Shown piece by piece: positions 17,317-25,290 of a DNA stretch of 54,674 bases. The stretch spans positions 1-54,674 of the forward strand of contig SHVJ01000003.1 in assembly GCA_009694295.1 (NCBI GenBank). Reading direction: 5' to 3'. Source of the DNA: Acidimicrobiia bacterium (GTDB taxonomy: Bacteria; Actinomycetota; Acidimicrobiia; IMCC26256; PALSA-555). Both the position numbers and the translations under genes were made by a program. Position 1 is the stretch's first letter. Each line of letters begins with the position of its first letter. The notes under the pieces are model-generated. The model made no database searches. It was given only the letters and a program-made list of their open reading frames with translations, and was not told where the DNA came from.

Positions 17317-18495
17317 TTAGAGCTCGGCGCCGATGTCGGCCTTGGTCTTGGCCGACGACTTGCCGTTCGGCTTCGCCGGCGGCGCGTCCACGACGTCAGC
17401 CATGACCTCGGCCACTGGGGCCGGGGCGATCTCGTCGGTGAGCTCATCGTTCAACGCGCCGTTGAGCGCGTCGATCGGGCCGTCGGTGGCCGCAGTGAGG
17501 TCGATGTCGTCCTCACCAAGGCCGGCGCTGACTCGGATCTTCTCCATGATCTCCAACATCATGTCGATGTTGTCGGAGAGGAACTGCTTGGCGTTCTCGC
17601 GGCCCTGACCGAGCTGCTCACCTTCGTAGGTGAACCACGCACCCGACTTCTTCACGATGTCGAGATCGACGCCGACGTCGAGCACCGAGCCTTCGCGGCT
17701 AATGCCCTTGCCGTACATGATGTCGAACTCGGCCATCTTGAACGGTGGCGCAACCTTGTTCTTCGCCACCTTGACGCGGGTGCGGTTGCCGATCATCTCG
17801 GCCCCGTCCTTGATCGCCTCCACCCGGCGGATGTCGAGGCGTACCGACGAGTAGAACTTCAGCGCACGACCGCCAGGCGTGGTCTCGGGCGAGCCGAACA
17901 TCACGCCGATCTTCTCCCGCAGCTGGTTGATGAAGATGCAGATCGTGCGGGACTTGCTGAGGTTGGCGGTGAGCTTGCGCAACGCCTGGCTCATGAGCCG
18001 GGCCTGGAGGCCGACGTGCGTGTCGCCCATCTCACCCTCGATCTCGGCCCGGGGCGTGAGTGCGGCCACCGAGTCGATGACGATCACGTCGAGCGCGCTC
18101 GACCGGATGAGCATGTCGGTGATCTCGAGCGCCTGCTCCCCCGTGTCGGGCTGGGAGATGTAGAGGTCGTCGACGTTGACGCCGATGGCCGCGGCGTACA
18201 CCGGGTCCATGGCGTGCTCAGCGTCGATGTAGGCGCAGATGCCGCCGTTGCGCTGGGCCTCGGCGACCACGTGCATAGCGAGGGTGGACTTCCCCGACGA
18301 CTCCGGCCCGTAGATCTCGACGACCCGGCCTCGGGGCAGCCCGCCAATGCCGAGCGCCAGGTCGAGGGCCAGCGCGCCGGTGGAGATGGCGGCGACACCC
18401 ACATGGCCCTGCTCGCCGAGCTTCATGATCGAGCCCTTGCCGTACTGCTTCTCGATCTGACCGAGCGCCATCTCGAGTGCCTGCTGACTTTCCAC
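17317..18495 (-). CDS. recA: Recombinase RecA
   Basis: DNA strand-exchange ATPase and co-protease for LexA. The 392-residue protein has Walker [10 protein letters not shown] at residues 63-71, EHAMDPVYA, the Walker B-type [12 protein letters not shown] and loop 2 [20 protein letters not shown]. An Ala/Pro-rich C-terminal tail of about 50 residues replaces the acidic tail of other species. GTG 18495 is chosen for its GGGAGGA site and standard N-terminus. No recX follows; the next gene is convergent. An SOS box and an additional palindrome lie 100-160 bases upstream. Confidence 0.97.
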   Translation of the reverse strand: MESQQALEMALGQIEKQYGKGSIMKLGEQGHVGVAAISTGALALDLALGIGGLPRGRVVEIYGPESSGKSTLAMHVVAEAQRNGGICAYIDAEHAMDPVYAAAIGVNVDDLYISQPDTGEQALEITDMLIRSSALDVIVIDSVAALTPRAEIEGEMGDTHVGLQARLMSQALRKLTANLSKSRTICIFINQLREKIGVMFGSPETTPGGRALKFYSSVRLDIRRVEAIKDGAEMIGNRTRVKVAKNKVAPPFKMAEFDIMYGKGISREGSVLDVGVDLDIVKKSGAWFTYEGEQLGQGRENAKQFLSDNIDMMLEIMEKIRVSAGLGEDDIDLTAATDGPIDALNGALNDELTDEIAPAPVAEVMADVVDAPPAKPNGKSSAKTKADIGAEL

Positions 18496-18606
18496 TGGGT
18501 CCTCCCGGGGACTCTTGGGTTCGATTGGGGGAAGCGAGATGCAGTTGTACGACGGGGGTGTGACAGTCCCCCCACACCGGCCTGGCCTGGGGCCCAGCCC
18601 CAAGTT

Positions 18607-18655
18607 ACGCCCGTGGAATTCCACGTGTGGAAGACCCTAACCGAACACCCGTTCG
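18607..18655 (-). promoter_or_regulatory. recA promoter region: SOS box and TGGAATTCCA palindrome
   Basis: A perfect SOS box CGAACACCCGTTCG lies at 18642-18655. Downstream toward recA is a 14-bp perfect palindrome CGTGGAATTCCACG (18612-18625), followed five bases after its GGAATTCCA by GTAAC, a weak -10. The nrdJ promoter has the same GGAATTCCA-N5-GTAA layout and an adjacent ACACGT. A second element, TGTCA (18561-18565) spaced before TACAAC (18544-18549), faintly resembles the mycobacterial PafBC-dependent recA promoter. Confidence 0.65.
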
Positions 18656-18679
18656 GGGTCAAGGACCCTGCAGCGCCAA

Positions 18680-18693
18680 GGGGCTCAGGCCCC
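18680..18693 (-). terminator. Short GC hairpin after the GMC operon
   Basis: GGGGC and GCCCC arms around a four-base loop, followed on the minus strand by TT, located between the end of the Tat-signal partner gene and the recA SOS box. An alternative hairpin with the upstream CCCC run is possible. Confidence 0.45.
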
Positions 18694-18702
18694 GCAAGGG
18701 GG

Positions 18703-19113
18703 CTAACGGGTCAGGGTGAAGAGGGCGGCGAGGCGGCATTCGGTGCGGGCGAGCTGCCAGCCTTCGAGATCGACGACATCATTGACGGCGAAGTCGTTGT
18801 GGGCGCGCTTCCGGAGTGTGCGGCGGAGCTCCGCGACGCCGACGTGACCCCACCACTCGTCGGGCGTCTCTCCCTCGGGCGCGAGCGCGGCGAACAACGC
18901 CGAGGCGTCGCGCTCCACGGGCGCGACCGCGAGGTACGCCTCCCCGATGCGCTCTGTACCCGCCGCGTCGCGGAATAGGCGCGCCAGCGTGTCGGCCGGG
19001 CTCGCCGTCGGAACCGCGCCGAACGCGCGACCGACCCAGTTGATCGGCGTTGCCGCGACAGTCAGCGCCGCGGCCATGCCGCCGAGAAACCCGCGTCGTC
19101 CGACGGTGCTCAC
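18703..19113 (-). CDS. Tat-exported small protein, probable partner subunit of the GMC oxidoreductase
   Basis: A 136-residue protein starting with GTG 19113, which overlaps the GMC stop (GTGA). The N-terminus VGRRGFLGGMAAALTVAATP is a twin-arginine signal. The mature part includes DEWWGHVGVAELRRTLRKRA, and no cofactor motif is visible. By position it resembles the small Tat-signal subunit found with membrane-associated GMC dehydrogenases such as gluconate 2-dehydrogenase, which carries the flavoprotein across the membrane. Homology to that subunit is not demonstrated here. Confidence 0.65.
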   Translation of the reverse strand: MSTVGRRGFLGGMAAALTVAATPINWVGRAFGAVPTASPADTLARLFRDAAGTERIGEAYLAVAPVERDASALFAALAPEGETPDEWWGHVGVAELRRTLRKRAHNDFAVNDVVDLEGWQLARTECRLAALFTLTR

Positions 19114-20660
19114 GTCGTCAGCACCTGGTCGATGCGCTCGGCCATGCGGAGCGCGAGCGCCACGATCGTGAGCGTCGGGTTCGAGAACCCGACCGCAGGG
19201 AACACGGAGCTGCCCGCGATATAGAGGTTGGCGACGCCGTGCACCTGGCAGTCGGTGTCGACCACACCGAGTGTGGGGTCGGTATGCATGCGGGTCGTCC
19301 CCATGTGGTGGTTCCCGTAGACGACGTCGGGTCGCTCGGCCGGACTGCGGTGCAGGCGCGCGAGGCCGAGCCGTCCGAGCTCGCGGGCCATCACCTCCAC
19401 GCCGGTCTCCATCGACTGCCAGTCGTTCGGATCGATCGCCCAATTGAGGTGTGCACGTGGCATGCCGAGCGCGTCCTGCTCGTCGGCCAACGTGACCCGG
19501 CTGTCGGGCGACGGCGTGGGCTCCATGTTCACCAACATCTCGAAGCTGTCGGTCGCGTGCTGCACCTCGCCGCCGTACACGACGATCTCCTTGGACTCGC
19601 GCGTCGGGCCGCGACCCTCCACCGCGCCGATGAGCCCGGTGATGTCGGGATCGTGGATCGTGTCGCCGACCACGCCGACGGGCGGATTGAGCGACGCACT
19701 GAACATCGGGATCCGGTTCGCCGCCGCCGCAGCCGGCGTGAGCGCGAACGCACCCAACAGCGTCCGGCGGATTCCGTTCGCAAGATCGGGGATGCCAGCA
19801 TCGGCGAGGTCGACCCCGACAAAGAAGTAGAGCGCAGGGTCGGGCGCGCGGTCGGCGAGCACCATCTGCCCGACGGCGACCGACGTGTGGTCCATGAAGT
19901 ACCGGCCGACGAGGTCGTGATCGTTCCCGACACCGGCCGGGCTGACATCTCGTGACGAGAGTAAGGTCCGGGCGTTCTCGATCCCGCCGGTGGCGAGCAC
20001 CACGACGGTCGCGTCGACCGCGAACTCGTTGCCCTCGAGCGTGCGCGCATCGACGCCGACCACCCGACCTCCATCGGTCCGCACGTTGACGACGTTGGCG
20101 TGCGTGATGAGCTGGACGTTGCGGGCCTTGACGATCTGCTTCTTGTACTTCGTGGCGAAGTTGGTACCGCCGGCGATCTGGAACACGGCGGTGTCGAGCG
20201 TGTCACCGGCGGGATAGAGCGTTTGTACCCCGTCGAGTCGGTTGATCCACGACGGCGCGTCGTAGTCAAACGGACCGAGGTTGCACATCGGCTGCGCCCG
20301 CTCGTAATACGGCTCCAAGGTGTCGCGACCGAACGGCCAACCGCTCCCGGGCACCCAGTCGCGAGCCTCGAAGTCGCTCGGGTCGAGTGGTCGGCACTGC
20401 CCGGCCCAGTGATTGGTGGAGCCACCGAAGAAGCGCAGTCGCGTAGCGTCGAGGTCGTACGGGATGCCGCTGACCGACCCGCCGTACAAGTCCTGCGTGG
20501 ACTCCGCGTACTTGAAGCCACCGCTCTCGAGCAGCACCACGTCGTGCGGTCCGCCGGCGAGCTCACGGGCGAGCGTGATGCCCGCAGCTCCGCCGCCGAC
20601 GATGCACACATCGGTGCGCACCGTCGTGCCGCGCGGCACCTTGTTCGCGTCGTCCAGCAT
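19110..20660 (-). CDS. GMC-family FAD-dependent oxidoreductase
   Basis: A 516-residue flavoprotein. The N-terminal dinucleotide-binding motif is VCIVGGGAAGITLAREL; STNHWAGQCRPLDPSDFEARDW and the C-terminal VDTDCQVHGVANLYIAGSSV with GFSNPTLTIVAL are GMC signatures, with the active-site His pair region near NHHMGTTRMH. Such enzymes oxidise alcohols, sugars or sterols. There is no signal peptide of its own; co-export with the Tat-signal partner encoded immediately downstream is likely. No cytochrome c gene is adjacent. Confidence 0.87.
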   Translation of the reverse strand: MLDDANKVPRGTTVRTDVCIVGGGAAGITLARELAGGPHDVVLLESGGFKYAESTQDLYGGSVSGIPYDLDATRLRFFGGSTNHWAGQCRPLDPSDFEARDWVPGSGWPFGRDTLEPYYERAQPMCNLGPFDYDAPSWINRLDGVQTLYPAGDTLDTAVFQIAGGTNFATKYKKQIVKARNVQLITHANVVNVRTDGGRVVGVDARTLEGNEFAVDATVVVLATGGIENARTLLSSRDVSPAGVGNDHDLVGRYFMDHTSVAVGQMVLADRAPDPALYFFVGVDLADAGIPDLANGIRRTLLGAFALTPAAAAANRIPMFSASLNPPVGVVGDTIHDPDITGLIGAVEGRGPTRESKEIVVYGGEVQHATDSFEMLVNMEPTPSPDSRVTLADEQDALGMPRAHLNWAIDPNDWQSMETGVEVMARELGRLGLARLHRSPAERPDVVYGNHHMGTTRMHTDPTLGVVDTDCQVHGVANLYIAGSSVFPAVGFSNPTLTIVALALRMAERIDQVLTT

Positions 20661-20694
20661 GGGAGGGCGTCAGCCTACCGGCACGCTGCTCCGA

Positions 20695-21264
20695 TCATTG
20701 GGCGTCATCCGTGGGCGCGAGCGCTATGCGCGCGACCTGCTCGTACTCGGCGCCGGTACGCCGGGTGTGACTCTGGAACAGCACCACCTCGCCGACCGGC
20801 CACGCCGGACCGATCGCCATGCCATCGAACGCGACGACGACCTCGCGCAGGTCGCTGGGTGCCTTCAGTCGCGCCAGCGTGAGGTGCGCATGAAACGGGC
20901 GGGTGTCAGGCTCGTACCCGACGGGTGCGAGGAGCGCTCCGACGGCGGTCGCGAGTCGTCCGACCAGCTCGGCGCCTTCGGCCACGCCCAACCACAGCAC
21001 GCGGCCGCGCCCCTCGGCGGGAAACGCGCCTCCACCACCGAGGCGGGCATCACCGCCGGCCTCCGACAGCGCGCCCAGCGCGGTGGCAACCGCGTCCAGG
21101 TCGACATGGTTGCCGAGGAACTGGAGCGTGACGTGCCACTGGTCTCGCATGGTCCAGCGCGCATCGGGCACCGAGCCCCGGAGCGGCGCGGTCGCGGCTT
21201 TGATCGCGTCGAGGACCTCGTCGGATGGCACGACCGCGACGAACGCGCGGCCGGTTGTGCTCAC
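20695..21264 (-). CDS. thpR: RNA 2',3'-cyclic phosphodiesterase (2H family)
   Basis: A 189-residue 2H phosphoesterase with both HxTx motifs, HVTLQFLG and HLTLARLK, separated by the usual distance. It hydrolyses 2',3'-cyclic phosphate ends in vitro and is often placed near cinA. The GTG at 21264 has GGGAGAG directly upstream, and an in-frame extension further upstream would enter cinA. It lies 85 bases after the cinA stop. Confidence 0.9.
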   Translation of the reverse strand: MSTTGRAFVAVVPSDEVLDAIKAATAPLRGSVPDARWTMRDQWHVTLQFLGNHVDLDAVATALGALSEAGGDARLGGGGAFPAEGRGRVLWLGVAEGAELVGRLATAVGALLAPVGYEPDTRPFHAHLTLARLKAPSDLREVVVAFDGMAIGPAWPVGEVVLFQSHTRRTGAEYEQVARIALAPTDDAQ

Positions 21265-21282
21265 CTCTCCCACTCCTGGCGC

Positions 21283-21326
21283 CTGCGGCGCCGGGACGCT
21301 CCGGCCCGGCTCGCTGCGGCGCCGGG
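21283..21326. repeat. 13-bp direct repeat in the cinA-thpR spacer
   Basis: CTGCGGCGCCGGG occurs at 21283-21295 and 21314-21326 within an 85-base GC-rich spacer that can fold into several hairpins. Possibly a terminator or processing region. Confidence 0.4.
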
Positions 21327-21349
21327 TACCTGCGCCGCGGACGCTCGCC

Positions 21350-22597
21350 TCACGGCAAGGCGTCGAGGCGCAGCCGCACGAGGTTGAGCAACGAAATCGT
21401 GCCGAACTGGCGGATGCGGATCCGGTCGCCTGGCAACCGTGTCTCCACGGCTTCGGTTGGCGCTCCCGGCACCGCGAGCCCGAAGCACACGGTCCCAACC
21501 GCTTGGCCGTCCTGCTCCGCGGGACCGGCGACGCCCGTGACCGCGATACCGACGTCGGCACCCAGCACTCGCTGCGCGCCTTCGGCCATCTGCTTCGCGC
21601 ACTCGAGACTCACGACGTTCTCGGCCGTCACTCCCAGTACCGAACGCTTCACGTCGGTGGCGTACGACACGATCGACCCGCGAAACACATCGCTCGCGCC
21701 GGGCACGTCGGACAGCCGAGTCCCGACCATCCCACCCGTGACCGACTCGGCCACGCCGAGCGTCCAGCCGCGATCGCGCACACGATCCAGGACCGCGCTC
21801 TCCATCGTCTCGTCGTCGACGCCGAACACGAGGTCGCCGAGGATCCTGCGGAGCTCGCGCTCCTCGTCCTCGATGAGCTTGGCTGCGGCGTCCTTGGTCG
21901 CCGCTTTCGCGGTCAGCCGCACGTAGAGACCCTCGATGCCGCGGGCGAGGAATGCGATCGTGGGGTTCTGCTGCGCGTCGACACGGTGGGCGATCATCTC
22001 GGCCAATCCCGACTCCGACGTGCCCCACGTCTTGAGCGACCGTGACACGATCACCGCGCGCTCCCCCGACAGCTCGAGGAGATCGGGCAGCACGAAGTCG
22101 TTCACCATCTGCTGCATCTCGTATGGCACGCCCGGCACCGCGTAGACAACGCGCTTCTTCCCGTCGTCGCCCATCACCTCGGCGCGCACGCCGGGCGCGG
22201 TGCCGATCGGGTTCGGGATGGGCTCGGCGCCGATCGGGATGTCGGCCTGGCGCAGGTTGTTCTGCGGCATGTCGCGCTGGCGAATGCCAAACAACTTGGC
22301 GATGTGCTCCACGAGCTCCTCGCGCCGCTCGAGCTCCACGCCCATGACAGCGGCGATCGCCTCGCGGGTGACGTCGTCGGGCGTGGGGCCGATGCCGCCA
22401 CAGACGATGACGGCATCTGCTTCCCGCAGCAGATCGCGCAGCGCCTCGATCATGCGGTCGAGGTTGTCACCGACCTTGCGATGGTCGTACGTGTCGATGC
22501 CGATCGTGGCGAGCTGCTCGCCGATCCACGCACTGTTGGTGTCGACGATCTGCCCGAGCAGCAGCTCGGTGCCGATGGCGAGGACGTCAGCTCGCAT
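21350..22597 (-). CDS. cinA: CinA-family nicotinamide-nucleotide amidohydrolase
   Basis: A 415-residue protein with an N-terminal COG1058/MoCF-like domain (GTELLLGQIVDTNSAWIGEQL, CGGIGPTPDDVTREA) that in relatives acts as an ADP-ribose pyrophosphatase. A C-terminal CinA domain (VAESVTGGMVGTRLSDVPGASDVF is its core region) deamidates NMN. The ATG at 22597 overlaps the end of pgsA by 11 bases. The rimO-pgsA-cinA order is conserved in actinobacteria, where recA often follows. Confidence 0.93.
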   Translation of the reverse strand: MRADVLAIGTELLLGQIVDTNSAWIGEQLATIGIDTYDHRKVGDNLDRMIEALRDLLREADAVIVCGGIGPTPDDVTREAIAAVMGVELERREELVEHIAKLFGIRQRDMPQNNLRQADIPIGAEPIPNPIGTAPGVRAEVMGDDGKKRVVYAVPGVPYEMQQMVNDFVLPDLLELSGERAVIVSRSLKTWGTSESGLAEMIAHRVDAQQNPTIAFLARGIEGLYVRLTAKAATKDAAAKLIEDEERELRRILGDLVFGVDDETMESAVLDRVRDRGWTLGVAESVTGGMVGTRLSDVPGASDVFRGSIVSYATDVKRSVLGVTAENVVSLECAKQMAEGAQRVLGADVGIAVTGVAGPAEQDGQAVGTVCFGLAVPGAPTEAVETRLPGDRIRIRQFGTISLLNLVRLRLDALP

Positions 22598-23231
22598 ATT
22601 CGTAATCCCTATATGCCGTGTACACAAGGTCGACCGCCGACGCGATCGAGAAGGCGACCGCGGTCCAGAGCGCTACATCATGCACGCCCGGGTCGTCGGC
22701 CGTCGGAGGGAAGAGGACGAGGCCGACGGCGAGGAACTGGATGTTGACCTTCCACTTGCCGAGCCAACGCGCCGGGAACGACACACCGCGCCGCCCCTCC
22801 ACGATCCGGAACACGGAGATGAAGATCTCGCGGGCCGCCACGATGCCCACTGGGATCCATCCGAACTTCTCGTTGATCGCGAGCGCGATGAAGCCGCCGA
22901 GCACGAGCACCTTGTCGGCCAGCGGGTCGAGGAACGCACCCGAGCGCGTGGTGCCGTCTCGCCGAGCGAGCCAGCCGTCGAGCCAATCGGTGACCCAGAG
23001 CATCAGCCAACCCGTGAACGTGCCCCACGTGGAATGGCCCTCTTGGAGGACCCACACGAGCACCGGGATGCTGAACACCAGGCGCAGGAACGTGACGGCG
23101 TTAGCCGGCGTCCTGATCGCCGTCTCGCTGAACTTGCGAACGCGCTCGCTCGTGACCTCCACCAGCTCACTTGTGGCCGCGGCCAGCTCACTTGCGAGCT
23201 CTCCGCGCTCACGCCGGTCGCCGCGACTCAC
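22587..23231 (-). CDS. pgsA: CDP-alcohol phosphatidyltransferase, likely phosphatidylglycerophosphate synthase
   Basis: A 214-residue membrane enzyme that transfers a phosphatidyl group from CDP-diacylglycerol to an alcohol, probably glycerol 3-phosphate. The family motif is present in full: DWLDGWLAR followed by G-AFL-D-PLA-D (metal-binding aspartates). Several membrane segments follow. A hydrophilic, possibly coiled N-terminal extension of about 40 residues precedes the first membrane segment. The GTG start overlaps the rimO stop codon. Confidence 0.9.
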   Translation of the reverse strand: MSRGDRRERGELASELAAATSELVEVTSERVRKFSETAIRTPANAVTFLRLVFSIPVLVWVLQEGHSTWGTFTGWLMLWVTDWLDGWLARRDGTTRSGAFLDPLADKVLVLGGFIALAINEKFGWIPVGIVAAREIFISVFRIVEGRRGVSFPARWLGKWKVNIQFLAVGLVLFPPTADDPGVHDVALWTAVAFSIASAVDLVYTAYRDYEYAS

Positions 23232-24625
23232 GGCTTGACCTCGACTGTCTTGGTGGCACTCGCTGGCTTGTCGTGCCCCCCGGTAGCGCCGTCAACCGCT
23301 CCCCAATCCAACGGTTCGGCGACCAGATCGACGCCGAGCGCCTCGGTGACCTTGGCCCGCACCATCAACCCCGGACGTGCGGTGGCGCCGTCGAGTCGAA
23401 CGATGCCGTCGATCTCGGGCGCTTCGCGATGCGTGCGGCCGATCGGGTCGCCGGTGTCCTCGTCGATCCCGTCGACGAGCACCTCGACCTCGGTGCCGGC
23501 GCGCACGAGCGCGTCGCGCGCCGCTTCGGTGATCGGCGACTGCACCTCGTCGCATTCACGCAGCCACTCGGCGACGACGGGTGCCGGCGGCGCGCCGTCC
23601 ATCGTGGCTGCGGGTGTACCCACTTCCGCGGAGTATGGGAAGAAGCCGGCCCAGTCGAGGCTTGCATCGGCGAGGAAGCCGAGCAGCGTGTCGTGCTCGG
23701 CTTCGCGCTCGCCGGGGAACCCGACGATGAACGAGGAGCGGAAGGTGGCGTCGGGTTCCTGCGCGCGGATGCCCCCGATCATCGAGAGGAACCGGTCGCC
23801 GCTCCCCCAGCGCTTCATGCCCTTGAGGAGGGCGCGGTCGGCGTGCTGGAGCGAGAGGTCGAAGTAGGGCACGACGGTGGACAACTCGAGCATCGTGGAC
23901 ACGAGCGGGTCGCGCACTTCGCTCGGGTACAGATAGAGGAGACGGATGCGGCGCAGGCCGAGCGGCCCGAGCTCGGCATCGAGCCGCCGGAGCAGCGGCG
24001 CGAGCGCGCCGGGTTCGCCGGCGTCGCGCCCGTACCAGGCGAGGTCTTGCGCTACGAGCACCAGCTCGGCAACCCCGCCCTCCACGAGCGACCGGGACTC
24101 GGCCACGAGCGAGTCGGGCGTGCGCGACCGCTGCTTGCCCCGGAACGACGGGATGGCGCAGAAGGTGCAGGCGCGGTCGCACCCCTCCGCGACCTTCACG
24201 TACGCCCAGGGCGCGCTCGGAGCGGCGCGGGGCAGCTCGTGCAGGTCGCGCACGCCGATCGGCTTGCGCCGCGGTGAGTCGAGCAACACGGAACCCAGGT
24301 CGCCTTCGCCCGCGAATCCGATGACCGCGTCCGCTTCGGGGATCGCGGCGGCAAGCTCCGCGCCCTCGCGCTCGGCGAGGCAGCCCGTGACCACGAGCTT
24401 GGCGCCCGGTCGGCGCGCCTCGGCGAGCGCGAGGATCGTCTCCACCGACTCACGCCGCGCAGACTCCACGAAGGCGCACGTGTTCACAACGACGAGATCG
24501 GCGTGCTCGGGTGCGCTGGCCGGCACGAGCCCGTCATCGAGCAGCGAGGCGCGCGCCTTGTCGGAGTCGACGGCGTTCTTCGGGCAGCCGAGCGTCTCGA
24601 TCCAAAAGCTCGGCGCCGCGGTCAT
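23228..24625 (-). CDS. rimO: Ribosomal protein S12 methylthiotransferase RimO
   Basis: Radical SAM enzyme that methylthiolates an aspartate of ribosomal protein S12. The 465-residue protein has UPF0004 cysteines (ETLGCPKNAVDSD, VNTCAF, VTGCLAE), radical SAM motif CDRACTFC, and a C-terminal TRAM domain. GCPKNAVDS separates it from MiaB. ATG 24625 is chosen from the family N-terminus; the frame extends upstream but without family similarity. It is the first gene of the rimO-pgsA-cinA-thpR run. Confidence 0.93.
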   Translation of the reverse strand: MTAAPSFWIETLGCPKNAVDSDKARASLLDDGLVPASAPEHADLVVVNTCAFVESARRESVETILALAEARRPGAKLVVTGCLAEREGAELAAAIPEADAVIGFAGEGDLGSVLLDSPRRKPIGVRDLHELPRAAPSAPWAYVKVAEGCDRACTFCAIPSFRGKQRSRTPDSLVAESRSLVEGGVAELVLVAQDLAWYGRDAGEPGALAPLLRRLDAELGPLGLRRIRLLYLYPSEVRDPLVSTMLELSTVVPYFDLSLQHADRALLKGMKRWGSGDRFLSMIGGIRAQEPDATFRSSFIVGFPGEREAEHDTLLGFLADASLDWAGFFPYSAEVGTPAATMDGAPPAPVVAEWLRECDEVQSPITEAARDALVRAGTEVEVLVDGIDEDTGDPIGRTHREAPEIDGIVRLDGATARPGLMVRAKVTEALGVDLVAEPLDWGAVDGATGGHDKPASATKTVEVKP

Positions 24626-24717
24626 CCGGACGATGCTACCGGGCGGTCTTCCGTGCTCTCCCAGCGCCGACGCGGGCCGATGAGTCGCTGTCGCCGTGTC
24701 TGATGTCCCGGCACCCA

Positions 24718-24731
24718 CCAAGTGGTGGACG
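24718..24731 (-). terminator. Small hairpin after the HxD-repeat gene
   Basis: CCACC and GGTGG arms around ACTT, 30 bases downstream of the HxD-repeat gene stop and upstream of rimO. Weak, and no U-tract. Confidence 0.3.
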
Positions 24732-24759
24732 CGCTACCCCGACGTTCCCAGTCAGGCCA

Positions 24760-25290
24760 CTAGTTCTGGTCGCCGTGGGCCACGTCGCCGTGCCCACTGT
24801 CGGCGTGGTCGTTGTGGGCCGCGGTGTCGACGTGGGCGGCGTCGCCGTGCGCGACGTCGATGTGGCCGCCTGGGATGTCAAAGTGGAACGGGGGCGAACC
24901 GGTGTCTAAATGGCCGAAGTTGTTCACGTCGACGTGCGCAGTGTTGACCAGCGGGGTGTCGAAGTGAGGGATGTCGTTCGTCGTGTCAAGGTGTGCGGTA
25001 TCGACGTGCGCGGTGTCGTTGTGCGGCGCGTCGTTGTGCGGCGCGTCGTCGTGCGCGGCGGTGGTGGTCGTCGTGCCACTCGGATTCGCGGCGTCGGTGT
25101 GATCGGCGTGCGAGGCGTCCGTGTGGGCGCCGCCGCACGCGGCGAGGAGGCCACCAAAGCCGAGTGCGACCGGGAGCGTCGCTCCGGCCTGGAGCAGCTC
25201 CCGCCGAGAGAACTGGCGCCGACGGGCGGCGTGCTCCTCGTCCTCGGACGGCAAGGTCGCGTCGTCGTCGTCGCGAGCGTCAGGACTCAT
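24760..25290 (-). CDS. Tat-signal lipoprotein of His-Xaa-Asp repeats, putative substrate of the adjacent radical SAM enzyme
   Basis: A 176-residue protein. Residues 1-52 are an acidic head, a Tat motif (FSRRELLQAG, Arg29-Arg30), a hydrophobic stretch and a lipobox LLAAC with Cys52. The rest is low-complexity: 19 H-x-D triplets between residues 56 and 174, the densest part in pentad phase (HNDAP, HNDTA, HVDTA, HLDTT at 85-104), later HFD, HVD, HLD, HFD, HID, HGD. No Cys follows Cys52. The ATG overlaps the upstream methyltransferase-fusion gene by 11 bases, so synthesis is coupled. The spaced His/Asp array could bind metal or be the target of radical SAM chemistry. It recalls His-Xaa-Ser repeat proteins only in outline. 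The function is not known to me. Confidence 0.75.
   Translation of the reverse strand: MSPDARDDDDATLPSEDEEHAARRRQFSRRELLQAGATLPVALGFGGLLAACGGAHTDASHADHTDAANPSGTTTTTAAHDDAPHNDAPHNDTAHVDTAHLDTTNDIPHFDTPLVNTAHVDVNNFGHLDTGSPPFHFDIPGGHIDVAHGDAAHVDTAAHNDHADSGHGDVAHGDQN

Noticed and set aside
24760..25130. CRISPR-like repeat array
   Set aside because: The repeats are 15-base coding units in frame with HxD pentads, without spacers.
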